64,000 nt of DNA from Bacteroidota bacterium (GCA_963169455.1 CAUJDW010000162.1:20357-84356), one strand, 5' to 3'. Positions 8,297 to 18,505 are shown, counted from the first letter of the stretch. Notes: generated from the sequence alone by a model not told the origin. Translations and numbers: made by a program.

Positions 8297-11284
8297 TTAA
8301 CGCATCACCAATCCATCGGGCGCTGCTTCCTCGCCGAATCCGGGGAAATTATCCAGGGCGTCATAGATGGTGCTCAGGATGCGGCGGCGCGTTTTCATTT
8401 TATTCAGCCTGTAGTTGTTCATGGAGGGGTAGGTGCGGTTGGCGAGGAAAACGAATACCAGTTGTTTGTCGGGGTCTGCCCAGGCGCAGGTGCCGGTGAA
8501 GCCGGTATGGCCGAAGGTGTTTTCTGAGGCTTCGGGCGGCAGGTTTATCCATTTATCCGGGTCGAGTTGAGGCATGTCGAAACCGAGCCCCCGGCGCGTT
8601 TCCCCCGGGTGGCGGGCGGTAAATTCCCGGATGGTGGCGGGCTGAAGAAACTGCTGCCCGCCGTATTGCCCTTCGTTGAGCAGCATCTGCATGATCACGC
8701 CCACGTCGTAGGCCGTGGCGAAGAGCCCCGCGTGGCCGCTGACGCCGCCCAGCATGGCGGCGCCCATATCGTGGACATAGCCGTGCACCGTTTGAAGGCG
8801 GAAGTAGTTATCCCGTTCGGTAGGCGGGATGCGGGTAAGAGGGAAATATTTCCAGGGGTTGTAGGTGATCGTTTTCAGGCCCAGGGGCCGGTAGAAGTGG
8901 GTGGCCAGGTACTCGTCCAGAGGCTGCCCGCTGAGGTGTTGCACCATGCGGGCGATGAGGTAAAATCCCAGGTCGCTGTATTCGTAATTCCGCCTGCTGC
9001 TCAATCTCGAATCGTATATCTGCCGCCAGATATTTTTCTGAAAGTCATCCCTTAGGAAGAGGTGGTTGGCCACCGGCACTGAATAGCCGGGTTCCGGGCT
9101 TTGGCGGTAATATTCCGGCCTTTGCCGCACTTTTCTGCGGCGCGTCGTCATGGTCTGTTTGTAAAAAGGTATCCAGCCTTCCAGGCCTGCGCGGTGGGCC
9201 AGGATGTCGCGCAGCACCAGCGTTGCCTTATTGGAGCCCTCCAGCTCGGGCAAATAGCGAACGATAGGCGTATCGAGGCTGAGCAGGCCCTGCTCATAGA
9301 GCTTCATCACCGCCAGGGCAGCCCCGGTGATCTTGGTGAGGGAGGCGAGGTCGTAGAGGTCATCGGTGCGCACGGGCTGAAGCTGGCGGTAGGTGTGGTA
9401 GCCGAAGGCTTTCTCATAAATGACGTGGCCATCCTTTGCGACGAGCACTACACAGCCGGGCGTCGCCCTGGCCGCGATGGCGCCGGCGGCGATCTCATCG
9501 ATGCGGGCCAGTGTGCTGCTGTCGAGCCCACCGAAAGCCGGCGGCGCAAAGCCGAAGCGGGAAACCTGGCGGGTGAATACCCCCGTCTCGAAGCTGCTGC
9601 GCGGCGAGGCCGTCACCGGCAGCCGCCCCTTCAGGGCAATGGCTCCGAAGAGGGCCTGGGCGGCGAGGTCCTGGGTGACGGGGTCTTCGTCATAGGCTTC
9701 CAGCACCCACTCCATATCGTCAAAATTGCGGAGGCTGTAAGGGTTGCCGAATACGACGAGTACAACCCGCGTTTCGCGCTGAAGGGCGCGCAGGAAACTG
9801 AGGGTTCCGGGGGTAATGCCCCAGTTGTCGCTCGCCTTGCTCCCCATGTCGTGCAGGCTGACGATCACGGCATCCTTATTTTTCAGCTTTTGGATCAGCT
9901 CCTGGCTCCTGGCGGAAGATATGTCGCGCCCAACCTGCAGAACCGGCATTTGCTGGTAGGCCAGCAGGCGCTCCTGGAAGGGCGTTTGCCTGGAGGCTCC
10001 GATGCTCAGGGAAGCCAGTTGCAGGGTGTCGAGCTTCCGGAAGGGAATGAGCCCTTCGCGGTTGCGCACCAAAGTGAGGGCGTTGGCTATGAGTTCGCGC
10101 TTGAGCGCGACGGCCTGCGGCGCGTTGAGCGCCTGGCGCAGGCTGTCGGGCGGAGGGAGGGGTACATAATGGGTGAGCCCCAGCCGGTATTTGGCCCACA
10201 GTATCTTCTTCACGCTGTGTTCGATCCGTTCCCAACTGATCCGGCCCTCGCTGATGTATTTTCTGATCTCGGACACTGAGGCTTCCAGGTCCTCCGGCAG
10301 CAGTAGTATGTCGTTGCCGGCGAGCAGAGCTTCGGCCTCCACCTGGCCGCTGCGGAAGTGTTTGGTGACGCCTTTCATCTCCAGGGCATCGGTGAAGATG
10401 AGCCCTTCAAAACCGATTTCCTCCTTCAGCAATTTCGTGATGGCCTTGTCGGACAGGGTCGTGGGGCGGTTTTCGCGATCGTCGAGCGCGGGCACGTTCA
10501 GGTGGGCGACCATCATGCTGCCGATGCCGTACTGCGACAGGAGCCGGAAGGGGAAGAGTTCGATGCTGTCGAGCCGCTCCCGGCTGTGGGTGATGACGGG
10601 CAGGTCGAGGTGGGAGTCCACATCGGTGTCGCCATGGCCGGGAAAATGTTTGGCGCAGGCGAGTATGCCGTTGTCTTCCATGCCCTTGGCGTACATATAG
10701 CTCTTCACGGCCACATTATACCGCCCTTCCCCGAAGGAACGAGTATTAATGACGGGGTTGGCGGGGTTGTTGTTGACATCGGCTACGGGCGCGAAGTTGA
10801 TGTGCACGCCCACCAGGCGCATCTGCCGGGCAATTTCCCTGCCCATGTCGTACAGCAGGCGGTTGTCCTGTATGGCGCCCAGCATCAGTTGGCGGGGAAA
10901 GCTGATGGTGCTGTTTTTCATGCGCATGCCCAGGCCCCATTCTCCATCGATGCCGACCAGAAGGGGCGCCGGCTGGGCCAGCATCTGGTACTGGTTGGCC
11001 AATTCAACCTGCTTTTCCGGCGTGCCCTGGAAAAAGCACAGCCCGCCCACATGGTATTTTTCGATCTGCGACATCACCTTGTCGACGTGCTCCTGCCCCA
11101 GGTCGGAGTGGGCCCGGATCATGAATAACTGCCCCAGGCGCTGCGCCTCCGTCATGGCGTTGTACACCGAATCCACCCACTGCTGCCCGGAGGGCGGGCT
11201 GCCCTGCCCGGCAGCGGCAAAGGAAGAAAAAACAAGGGCTATGCCTGCGGTCAGAACCGGAAAAAAAGGCCGTCTCTCTTTCAT
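8297..11284 (-). CDS. Bifunctional glycoside hydrolase family 3 (beta-N-acetylglucosaminidase-like) fused to C-terminal beta-lactamase-family serine hydrolase
   Basis: GH3 N-domain (CAKHFPGHGDTDVDSHLDLPVI...IFTDALEMKGV) followed by class-C-like serine hydrolase (YDLASLTKITGAALAVMKLYE; YEYSDLGFYLIARMV; GHTGFTGTCAW). Start set at MKERRPFFPVL signal peptide; the upstream extension is tandem-repeat DNA. Confidence 0.85.
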   Translation of the reverse strand: MKERRPFFPVLTAGIALVFSSFAAAGQGSPPSGQQWVDSVYNAMTEAQRLGQLFMIRAHSDLGQEHVDKVMSQIEKYHVGGLCFFQGTPEKQVELANQYQMLAQPAPLLVGIDGEWGLGMRMKNSTISFPRQLMLGAIQDNRLLYDMGREIARQMRLVGVHINFAPVADVNNNPANPVINTRSFGEGRYNVAVKSYMYAKGMEDNGILACAKHFPGHGDTDVDSHLDLPVITHSRERLDSIELFPFRLLSQYGIGSMMVAHLNVPALDDRENRPTTLSDKAITKLLKEEIGFEGLIFTDALEMKGVTKHFRSGQVEAEALLAGNDILLLPEDLEASVSEIRKYISEGRISWERIEHSVKKILWAKYRLGLTHYVPLPPPDSLRQALNAPQAVALKRELIANALTLVRNREGLIPFRKLDTLQLASLSIGASRQTPFQERLLAYQQMPVLQVGRDISSARSQELIQKLKNKDAVIVSLHDMGSKASDNWGITPGTLSFLRALQRETRVVLVVFGNPYSLRNFDDMEWVLEAYDEDPVTQDLAAQALFGAIALKGRLPVTASPRSSFETGVFTRQVSRFGFAPPAFGGLDSSTLARIDEIAAGAIAARATPGCVVLVAKDGHVIYEKAFGYHTYRQLQPVRTDDLYDLASLTKITGAALAVMKLYEQGLLSLDTPIVRYLPELEGSNKATLVLRDILAHRAGLEGWIPFYKQTMTTRRRKVRQRPEYYRQSPEPGYSVPVANHLFLRDDFQKNIWRQIYDSRLSSRRNYEYSDLGFYLIARMVQHLSGQPLDEYLATHFYRPLGLKTITYNPWKYFPLTRIPPTERDNYFRLQTVHGYVHDMGAAMLGGVSGHAGLFATAYDVGVIMQMLLNEGQYGGQQFLQPATIREFTARHPGETRRGLGFDMPQLDPDKWINLPPEASENTFGHTGFTGTCAWADPDKQLVFVFLANRTYPSMNNYRLNKMKTRRRILSTIYDALDNFPGFGEEAAPDGLVMR

Positions 11285-11356
11285 GTACTTTGGTATTGAA
11301 TGTTCAGTTTTTGGCTCCATCGGTTGTGGCCCAGGGGTGTAGAGGCTGCGGCTGTA

Positions 11357-11548
11357 TAGGCCCACTACTGCGTAGGCCCGCGACTGCGTAGGCCCAGGGC
11401 CGTGTAGGCCCACGACTGTGTAGGCCCAGGACCGTGTAGGCCCGCGGCTGCGTAGGCCCAGGGCTGTATAGGCCCACGACTGTTTTGGCCCAGGGCTGTA
11501 TAGGCCCAGGGCTGTGTAGGCCCAGGGCTGTGTAGACCCACGACTGAA
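11357..11548. repeat. 16-bp tandem repeat array (about 12 degenerate TAGGCCCACGACTGTG units)
   Basis: Units align at exact 16-bp spacing from 11357 to 11548; the last unit merges into palindrome CCCACGACTGAAGTCGTGGG (11537-11556). Confidence 0.9.
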
Positions 11549-11556
11549 GTCGTGGG

Positions 11557-13566
11557 TTATTGGGGGTATTTGGGGTCCAGTTGGGCGGCTTTGCGGCGGT
11601 ACTCTTCGGCCAGGCCGGTATTGCCGAGCTGGGAGTGGGCCAGATGGAGGTTCCACCATGCCTCCGCATTATCCGGCGCCTGCTGGCTGGCCAGGGTGAA
11701 AAACTCCACTGCAAGCGCCGGGTTTTGGTTGATGCCATGTGCTACGCCCAGCAGGCGTAACACGTCGTAATCCTTCGGCAGCAGTTCGTATGCTTTTGTG
11801 AGGTATGTAAGCGCCAGGCTCAGGTCGTTTTTTGATTCGCCGTAATATCGCCCCGCATCGCGGTAGGTGATGCCCAGGTTGCGCCGGGCGTCGGCATAAT
11901 TGGGGTCGATGGCAAGAGCCTTGTTGTAGGCGTCGATCGATTTTTCGTATTCCTGCAGGTAGTTGTGAGCGTTACCCAGCAGCAGGTAGGCATTCTTGTA
12001 ATTGGGGTGGATGGCCAGCGCCTGTTCGAGGTGTCCGATGGCCTCCCGCAGCATGGCCGGGCGCCGGGCCTCGTTTTCCGGTTTGACCGACTGGGTGATG
12101 AGTTCACCTCCCACCGCATTTCTGAGTTTGGCGCTGTTGGGCGAGTTGGCGATGTCGGTAGTGAAGAGGGTGTAGTTGTCCTTCCAGGCCATATTGCGCA
12201 CGATGGTGCGGGCGGAAAAGGCAAGGGTAACGGCTGCAAGCACCGCCAGCACTACAGTGAAGTGGCGGAAAGCCAGCGGCTGTCCCTCCCCTGCCTGCCG
12301 GGCGGCCCAGCGGCACCCCAGGATGGCGAGCGCCAGGCAGAAGCCCGCCGAGGGCATGAACATCAGGCGTTCGGCCATGTGCGTTCCAATGGGAAACAGA
12401 AGGTTGGAAACGATGGACAAGGTGGCCAGGTAGTAGAGGATGGCAAAACTCAGGGGATCCTTCTTCGGCAGGCGGAACACGGCGTAACCCAGCATGGCCA
12501 GATAAACCAGCAAGCTCAGCAGCACCCCCCCGTCGCCGAAGTCCATAACCCCGACCTGCCGGGGGTAGTAGTCGTGTGTGAGCACCAGAGGCAGGAACAG
12601 CAATTGTACGTATTTGCCCAGCGTAAAGAGCACGGTAGCCAGGCGCTCGCCCGGTGTGAAGTCCACATACTGGTTGCCCACCAGCTTGATGAAGGGGTTG
12701 TTCATCATTTCCCGGACCGGCTCGCCGATGCCCCAGCCCATCACCGAGTAGCGGATGATGAGGAAAAGGGCCGCCGCCACCGCCAGCGGGAGGCTCTGCC
12801 GGACGATCTGCCCTGCACTGGCTTTGGTGAAGAAGTAGTAGGCCAGGGGCGCCACCGCCAGGAAAGTAATGGCATTTTCCTTGGACATCAGCCCCAGGAA
12901 AAAGGCGATGCCCGCCAGCACATTCAGCAGGGGTTTATTCTCCCGGTATGCCCTCAGGGAAAAAAAGAGGGCGGCCAGGCTGCCCAGCAGCGCCACCATC
13001 TCATCGGCCCCCTTGATGTTGGCCGCCACTTCCGTATGGATGGGGTGGGCGGCAAACAGCAGGCTGGCGGCAAAGGCGATGAAGTAAGCCCGCGCCTGCC
13101 CCTGCGCCGGGCGGAACAACTGGAGCAGCAGGAGGTAAAACACCATCACCGTCAGGCCGTACAGCAAGCCGTTGACGAGGTGCCCTACAAAAGGGGATTT
13201 GCCGAATAGCTGGTGCTCCAGGGCAAACAGCACCAGCGTCAGGGGGCGATAGCGGCCGCCGGCCACCAGGTTTGCTTTGCCTTCTTCCTTGAAGAAACCG
13301 TAAAAAGTGTCCTTCGACAGGATGCCGGGAATCCCCTTCAGGCCGTCCTGCACGAACATATTGTCGTAAATGACGATGGCGTCGTCGAGGGTGTAGTCGT
13401 GTAAAAGGGTATTGGCGTACAGCAGGAAGCTGAAAGCGAAAAGCGCCCACTTCATCAAACGGGTATTGCTGGACCAGGCGGGAAAGCCCTTCAGCCCTTC
13501 CGCCGCCCTGGCCGGGGCCGGTGGCATTGCCTGCTGCTGCCTTGAATTCTTCTTCTGTTTCGACAT
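11557..13566 (-). CDS. TMTC-like multi-TM protein with C-terminal TPR repeats
   Basis: N-terminal multiple TM (LHDYTLDDAIVIYDNMFVQDGLKGI...AAHPIHTEVAANIKGADE), C-terminal TPRs (NYKNAYLLLGNAHNYLQEYEKSIDAYNKALAIDPNYADARRNLG). Start at MSKQKKNS. Confidence 0.8.
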   Translation of the reverse strand: MSKQKKNSRQQQAMPPAPARAAEGLKGFPAWSSNTRLMKWALFAFSFLLYANTLLHDYTLDDAIVIYDNMFVQDGLKGIPGILSKDTFYGFFKEEGKANLVAGGRYRPLTLVLFALEHQLFGKSPFVGHLVNGLLYGLTVMVFYLLLLQLFRPAQGQARAYFIAFAASLLFAAHPIHTEVAANIKGADEMVALLGSLAALFFSLRAYRENKPLLNVLAGIAFFLGLMSKENAITFLAVAPLAYYFFTKASAGQIVRQSLPLAVAAALFLIIRYSVMGWGIGEPVREMMNNPFIKLVGNQYVDFTPGERLATVLFTLGKYVQLLFLPLVLTHDYYPRQVGVMDFGDGGVLLSLLVYLAMLGYAVFRLPKKDPLSFAILYYLATLSIVSNLLFPIGTHMAERLMFMPSAGFCLALAILGCRWAARQAGEGQPLAFRHFTVVLAVLAAVTLAFSARTIVRNMAWKDNYTLFTTDIANSPNSAKLRNAVGGELITQSVKPENEARRPAMLREAIGHLEQALAIHPNYKNAYLLLGNAHNYLQEYEKSIDAYNKALAIDPNYADARRNLGITYRDAGRYYGESKNDLSLALTYLTKAYELLPKDYDVLRLLGVAHGINQNPALAVEFFTLASQQAPDNAEAWWNLHLAHSQLGNTGLAEEYRRKAAQLDPKYPQ

Positions 13567-13644
13567 GGCCCTGAAGGTGCGCTTTGGTACGGATGACCGA
13601 AAATATTGATTTTTTTGAATCCACGGTAAGAGGCTGTTGGAAAA

Positions 13645-14526
13645 ATGCATTTCTTTATCCTTATGAAAAGCATCAAGGAACTGCTCGGCCTGCTGGAACT
13701 GGAGGCCATCGAAGAGAACTTTTTCCGCGGGCAAAGCCGCAGTGTGGGCAGCCGCCGCGTTTTCGGGGGGCAGGTGCTTGCCCAGGCCCTGCAGGCAGCT
13801 ATCCGCACCGTGCCGGAAGGCCGCCAGGCGCATTCCCTGCACGCCTATTTCATCCTGGCCGGCGACATCGAACTGCCCATCATCTTCGAAGTGGACCGCA
13901 TCCGCGACGGCGGCAGTTTTAACACCCGCCGCGTAAAGGCCATTCAGCGGGGGCAGGCCATTTTCAATATGTCGGCTTCTTTTCAGAAATTGGAAGAGAG
14001 CTTCGAGCATCAGATCAGCATGCCCAATGTGGCGCCTCCCGAGGGGCTGTTGAACTGGGACCAGCTCGTGGAGGACTTCGGCGACAAATTGCCGGAGAGC
14101 CTCCGGCGCTTCCTGGAGATCGACCACCCTATCGAGTTCCGGCCCGTCGAGCGCATCTCTCCAAGCATGTTGTCCGGCAGGCAACAGCCGCTGCGCCATG
14201 TCTGGATGCGCTCCAAGGGGGCCATGCCCGACGAGCCCGGCGCCCATCAGGCCGTGCTGGCCTATGCTTCCGACTATAACCTGCTGACTACGGCCCTGCT
14301 GCCCCACGGCGGCCAGGCCGCCTTCGGCAGCGTCCAGTTGGCCAGCCTCGACCATGCCATGTGGTTCCACCGCAGCTTCCGGGCCGACGAATGGCTGCTC
14401 TACGCCATCGACAGCCCCAGCGCTTCCGGGGGCCGCGGCTTTACCCGCGGCAGCATCTTCGACCAGGAAGGACGGCTCGTGGCCTCCGTTGCCCAGGAAG
14501 GGCTGATCAGGGCGGTGAAGCGGTAG
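13645..14526 (+). CDS. tesB: Acyl-CoA thioesterase II
   Basis: FRGQSRSVGSRRVFGGQVLAQALQAA...LHAYFILAGD...YASDYNLLTTALLPHG...LDHAMWFHRSFRADEWLLY: TesB family. Confidence 0.9.
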   Translation: MHFFILMKSIKELLGLLELEAIEENFFRGQSRSVGSRRVFGGQVLAQALQAAIRTVPEGRQAHSLHAYFILAGDIELPIIFEVDRIRDGGSFNTRRVKAIQRGQAIFNMSASFQKLEESFEHQISMPNVAPPEGLLNWDQLVEDFGDKLPESLRRFLEIDHPIEFRPVERISPSMLSGRQQPLRHVWMRSKGAMPDEPGAHQAVLAYASDYNLLTTALLPHGGQAAFGSVQLASLDHAMWFHRSFRADEWLLYAIDSPSASGGRGFTRGSIFDQEGRLVASVAQEGLIRAVKR

Positions 14527-14602
14527 TTCAGTAGTCAGTGCGCAGTATGCCCGTGCGCAGGGCTGCCTCTGTTACCGGGCCGACGAAAGGCGCCTTGGAA
14601 GT

Positions 14603-16147
14603 TTAGTTCAGGCTTTTCATATACGCAATCACCAGGTCGCGGATGTCATTCCGGACGGTTTGCCCCTTCACGCTGAGCTGATCGCGTTTTTCGTATTTGA
14701 AATCCTTCAGAAAGCCCAGGTTGGCTTCCTTGCCGCTGGCTACGAACTCGGGCAGGACGAGGCTGTACTGTTTTCCCACACTGACCGCCTGTCCGTTGAC
14801 ATGCCACTTGCCGTTGATGTTCTCCACGTTTTTGATCTGGAAATACCCTCCTTCCGTGCGGTTGGTGATCAGGCCAATTTCCAGGGCCTTTTCCAGGACG
14901 TTGCCGGGCAGTTCCATGCGGCTGATGGGGCCGCCGAAGGGGAAAGTGCGCAGCACGTCGTACTGGGTGACGGCGCCCGTGATGTCGTCGTCCATGCGCA
15001 TGGAGCCGCTGTTGATGAGGTAGATGTCGGCGCCGGGCCAGGCGGCTTCGAAGGCGTCGACGGTGATGCGGCCGTAGTTGGTGGGGTGGCTGCGGACGTC
15101 CACCTCCTTGCATTCGAGGGGTTCCTTGGCGAAGAACACCTGTTCGTCGGGTATATAACCCATGCCGCGCATGATCTTGTCCACATCGCCCTGCCATTTG
15201 TCCACCACGGCCTGGGTGGCGGGGTCGTCGGGTATGCTGTCGTCGATCTTCATCAGGCTGGTGCGTACGCGGGAGAAGCCGGAAGCAGGATTGTAGGCCA
15301 CCCGGTGGATGTAGGCCGTTTTGGCGTTGGCGTCGGCCTTGGTGATGATGGTGTTTTCCACGTAGTGGTTCATATTGGTGTGGTCGTGGCCGCCGAGGAA
15401 GAGCAGCACGCCGGGCACTTCTGCGGCCAGCGCCTGGTCGTCGGCCACTGCCAGGTGGGTCAGGGCGATGACGATGTCGGCCTGGGGTTTTACTTTCTCA
15501 TAGGTTTCCCGGAAGGTTTCCACCACTGGTTTGTAGTGCACGTATTCCTTCTGGTTGAAGGGCAAAACCACGCCGATAATGCCCACCCGGAGCACGCCGC
15601 CCTGCGGGTTGCGGAACTCGCGGATGATGTATTCCGGGATGGGCCTGTCCTGGCCCTTCACCATTTGCCTGAAGGGGCGGAGCTGGCCGCCGTCGGCGCG
15701 TTGGGCGTTGCACACGGTGAACTCAAAGGTGCTCTGGTTGATGCGCTTCTGCAGCAAATCTGCGTCGCTGAGGTCGAACTCGTGGTTGCCGAAGGTGGCG
15801 TAGTCCAGGCCCATGGCGTTGAGGACTTCCACCATCTGCAGCCCGGCGATGCGCTCGCCGCTTTCCTGTTTGAGGGTGCCGATAAGGGAGGGGCTCAGGA
15901 AGTCGCCGGCAATGACGGCGATGGTGTTGGGGTTTTCGCTCAGCAATTCCTTCTTCAAGGTGGCCACGCGGGCCAGCCCCCCGGCCTTGCCCCCTTCCAG
16001 GGGCGAAATTTCATACACGTCGTTGATCTGGAGGATGGTGAACTCGATGTTGCCCGCTGCGGGAGCGACTACTGTTTTTTGCGTGCTGGTGCAGGCTCCC
16101 GACAACAGGAGCAGGGCCAACAGCCAGAAGGTGGAACGGAAACGCAT
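14603..16147 (-). CDS. Bifunctional metallophosphatase/5'-nucleotidase lipoprotein
   Basis: LLLLSGACTS lipobox; FTILQINDVYEISPLEGGKAGGLARVATLKKE; GDFLSPSL; GNHEFDL; GGHDHTN; 5'-nucleotidase C-domain. Confidence 0.9.
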   Translation of the reverse strand: MRFRSTFWLLALLLLSGACTSTQKTVVAPAAGNIEFTILQINDVYEISPLEGGKAGGLARVATLKKELLSENPNTIAVIAGDFLSPSLIGTLKQESGERIAGLQMVEVLNAMGLDYATFGNHEFDLSDADLLQKRINQSTFEFTVCNAQRADGGQLRPFRQMVKGQDRPIPEYIIREFRNPQGGVLRVGIIGVVLPFNQKEYVHYKPVVETFRETYEKVKPQADIVIALTHLAVADDQALAAEVPGVLLFLGGHDHTNMNHYVENTIITKADANAKTAYIHRVAYNPASGFSRVRTSLMKIDDSIPDDPATQAVVDKWQGDVDKIMRGMGYIPDEQVFFAKEPLECKEVDVRSHPTNYGRITVDAFEAAWPGADIYLINSGSMRMDDDITGAVTQYDVLRTFPFGGPISRMELPGNVLEKALEIGLITNRTEGGYFQIKNVENINGKWHVNGQAVSVGKQYSLVLPEFVASGKEANLGFLKDFKYEKRDQLSVKGQTVRNDIRDLVIAYMKSLN

Positions 16148-16236
16148 GGCTTGTTTTTGCCTAAAAGTAAGCATTGCGTTGAGCTGTTGCAAGCCAAAAT
16201 CCGGCGCCATTTTTTTATATTGCACAAAAACGAGGC

Positions 16237-16692
16237 ATGACCTACCAGTTCCAACTCCTGCAAACCACCCGAGAGAACATGTCCACACTGCTCGAAGGCC
16301 TGAGCCTGCGGCAGTTGAACCACATCCCGGAGGGCTTCGGCAACAACCTGCTCTGGAATGCCGGCCACGTGCTGGCCACCCAGCAGTTGCTGCTCTACGG
16401 CCTGTGCGGGCAGGAGATGCTGCTGCCCGACACCTTCATCGAGGCATTCCGCAAGGGAACCCGCCCGGAGGAGCCCTGCGATGCGGAAATGGCCGCTTTC
16501 ATCAAAAGCAGGCTGATGCCCACCGCCCAGCAGCTCGCCATGGATTACGAGCGGGGGCTGTTCCAAACCTTCACGCCATACCAGGCGAGCTACGGCATCG
16601 AACTGAAGGATTTCGGGCAGGCGCTGCAGTTCGTCAACGTGCACGAAGGGCTGCACCTGGGGTACATGATGGCCATGAAGAAGCGGATTTAG
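16237..16692 (+). CDS. DinB family protein
   Basis: YQFQLLQTTRENMSTLLEGLSLRQLNHIPEGFGNNLLWNAGHVLATQQLLLYGL...FVNVHEGLHLGYMMAMKK. Confidence 0.85.
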   Translation: MTYQFQLLQTTRENMSTLLEGLSLRQLNHIPEGFGNNLLWNAGHVLATQQLLLYGLCGQEMLLPDTFIEAFRKGTRPEEPCDAEMAAFIKSRLMPTAQQLAMDYERGLFQTFTPYQASYGIELKDFGQALQFVNVHEGLHLGYMMAMKKRI

Positions 16693-16767
16693 CAATCAAC
16701 ACAAAGCGGGGAGTGCGCGTTATTTTTATGACGCGGCGCATTGCCGTTAACCGAATTGCGGACTGCC

Positions 16768-17733
16768 ATGCAATACAAAGACTATTACGAGATACTCGGG
16801 CTGGATAAAAAAGCCTCTGAAAAGGACATCAAGAAGGCTTACCGGAAGCTGGCCAACCAGTACCATCCGGACAAGAACCCCGGCAACAAGGCCGCTGAGG
16901 AAAAATTCAAGGAAATAACGGAGGCCTACGAAGTGCTGAGCGACGCGGATAAACGCAGGAAATACGACGCCCTTGGCGCCAACTGGCAGGCCTATCAGCA
17001 GGGCGGTTTCGACTGGCCCCAATTTGCCGGGCAGGGCGGCCCCCATGGCGCACGCACCTTCCGCTTCGAAGGCGATCCGTCCGAATTTTTCGGCCGCAGC
17101 GGGCGGGGCGGATTTTCCGATTTCTTCAATATGTTCTTCGGCGGCGAAGCGGAGGATCCCTTCAGCCGCTTCCGCGGCGGCGGCCACCGCCGCATGGCGC
17201 ACCAGGGCCGCGACCTGCAGGCCGAGCTGCACATCGGGCTGATAGACGCCTATCAGGGCGGCAGCCGGACTTTCGAGCTGCAGGGCGAGAAACTGCGCAT
17301 CCACATCAAGCCGGGCGCCTTCGACGGGCAGAAGCTCCGCATCAAAGGCAAGGGTTCCTCCGGCCTCAACGGCGGCCCGGCGGGCGACCTCTACCTCATC
17401 CTGCGCATCTTTCCCGACGCCCGCTTTCAGCGGGAAGGGGATAACCTGATTTATGAGGCCGCCATTGATTTATACACCGCAGTGCTGGGCGGCAGCATCG
17501 AAGCGCCCACCTTGTCGGGCAATGTCAAAATTACCATCCCCCAGGGCGCCGAGCCGGGCCAGACGCTCCGCCTGAAAGGCAAGGGCATGCCCCGCTACGA
17601 AAAACCCGGCCAGTACGGCGACCTGCTGGTGAAACTGAATATCCAAATGCCCAAATACCTGAGCGAAGAGGAAAAACGCCTGTTCGAACGCCTCCGGGAA
17701 CTGGCCCGGCAAAAGCGGGGGAGCTTTGTATAA
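16768..17733 (+). CDS. DnaJ C-terminal domain chaperone (CbpA-like)
   Basis: [40 protein letters not shown] plus DnaJ C domain; no zinc-finger motifs. Confidence 0.9.
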   Translation: MQYKDYYEILGLDKKASEKDIKKAYRKLANQYHPDKNPGNKAAEEKFKEITEAYEVLSDADKRRKYDALGANWQAYQQGGFDWPQFAGQGGPHGARTFRFEGDPSEFFGRSGRGGFSDFFNMFFGGEAEDPFSRFRGGGHRRMAHQGRDLQAELHIGLIDAYQGGSRTFELQGEKLRIHIKPGAFDGQKLRIKGKGSSGLNGGPAGDLYLILRIFPDARFQREGDNLIYEAAIDLYTAVLGGSIEAPTLSGNVKITIPQGAEPGQTLRLKGKGMPRYEKPGQYGDLLVKLNIQMPKYLSEEEKRLFERLRELARQKRGSFV

Positions 17734-17847
17734 GCAGGGGGCGCTGAATGGCTAAATGCTTGGATGGCTGGCAGCGCGTTACCCTAATAGACACCCAGCC
17801 ATATTGCCATGAGGGCTCTCCGGAAAGTCCGGGAGGGGAGCACGGGA

Positions 17848-18016
17848 ATACGGCGTCATTAGCATTGTTCCTGGGCCTAGGGCCATATTGTTGGATTGTT
17901 ATATTGTTCTGCTAAATGTGTCCAACCACTTACCAATATAACCATATAACAAACAACAATATAGCCATATAACAATATAACAATATAACAATATAGCCAT
18001 ATAACAATATAGCACC
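17848..18016. repeat. AT-rich intergenic repeat (sibling of 5530-5665) with opposed tattgtt/aacaata arms
   Basis: ACGGCGTCATTAGCATTGTTCCTGGGCCTAGGGCCATATTGTTGGATTGTTATATTGTTCTGCTAAAT matches 5535-5650 with 1 rather than 4 units; followed by AACAATATAAC repeats. Confidence 0.85.
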
Positions 18017-18373
18017 ATGAATGACATCATCCTCTACGAACCCGAATACGAATCCTTCGAATCCATTGAAAATTTCCTGGATGGCTTCCACAGCGCGCAG
18101 ATGCCCTATCTGGCCAGCAGCCTGCTGGACAAAGGGTTGTCGCCTCGCGAGATCGTGGGCGCCGTGCGCCGGGCCGTCAACGCCTGCCGAACCGCCGGCC
18201 ATGACCCGAGGCGCCATTTCTACCCCGTTTATACTCAATACCGGGGGCAACTGGTGCGCGACTGCAAACTTTCCACCTTTGGCTATGGGCTGGTGCTGCT
18301 CAACGGGCCGGAAAACCAGCCGATTGTGGCGGAATTTCAGACGCGGCTGGTGGAAGGGTTTATAGGGGGATGA
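18017..18373 (+). CDS. Hypothetical protein (118 aa)
   Basis: ATG-initiated ORF with globular composition (MNDIILYEPEYESFESIENFLDGFHSAQMPYLASSLLDKGLSPREIVGAVRRAVNACRTAGHDPRRHF...); no confident family. Confidence 0.6.
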   Translation: MNDIILYEPEYESFESIENFLDGFHSAQMPYLASSLLDKGLSPREIVGAVRRAVNACRTAGHDPRRHFYPVYTQYRGQLVRDCKLSTFGYGLVLLNGPENQPIVAEFQTRLVEGFIGG

Positions 18374-18505
18374 ATGGGAGAAGTAGAAAAAGGCTTGGAT
18401 AAGGCCAAAGTCCTGCAGGTAATTTTTTGCTAAAAGGGAGGGAAGTCGCAGGACTGAATTCCATTACTTCTTTTTCTTTCATGGTGCGCTCAATGCCAAA
18501 GAGGC

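Noticed and set aside
11284-11659. N-terminal extension of the GH3/serine hydrolase ORF (QPWAYTALGLYSPGP...)
   Set aside because: Encoded by the 16-bp tandem array upstream of a clear signal-peptide start at 11284.
13566-14370. N-terminal part of ORF 11557..14370 (minus)
   Set aside because: Overlaps tesB antisense; the TPR protein starts convincingly at MSKQKKNS (13566).
14660-16240. 526-aa plus-strand ORF opposite the 5'-nucleotidase gene
   Set aside because: Antisense shadow ORF without recognisable domain.
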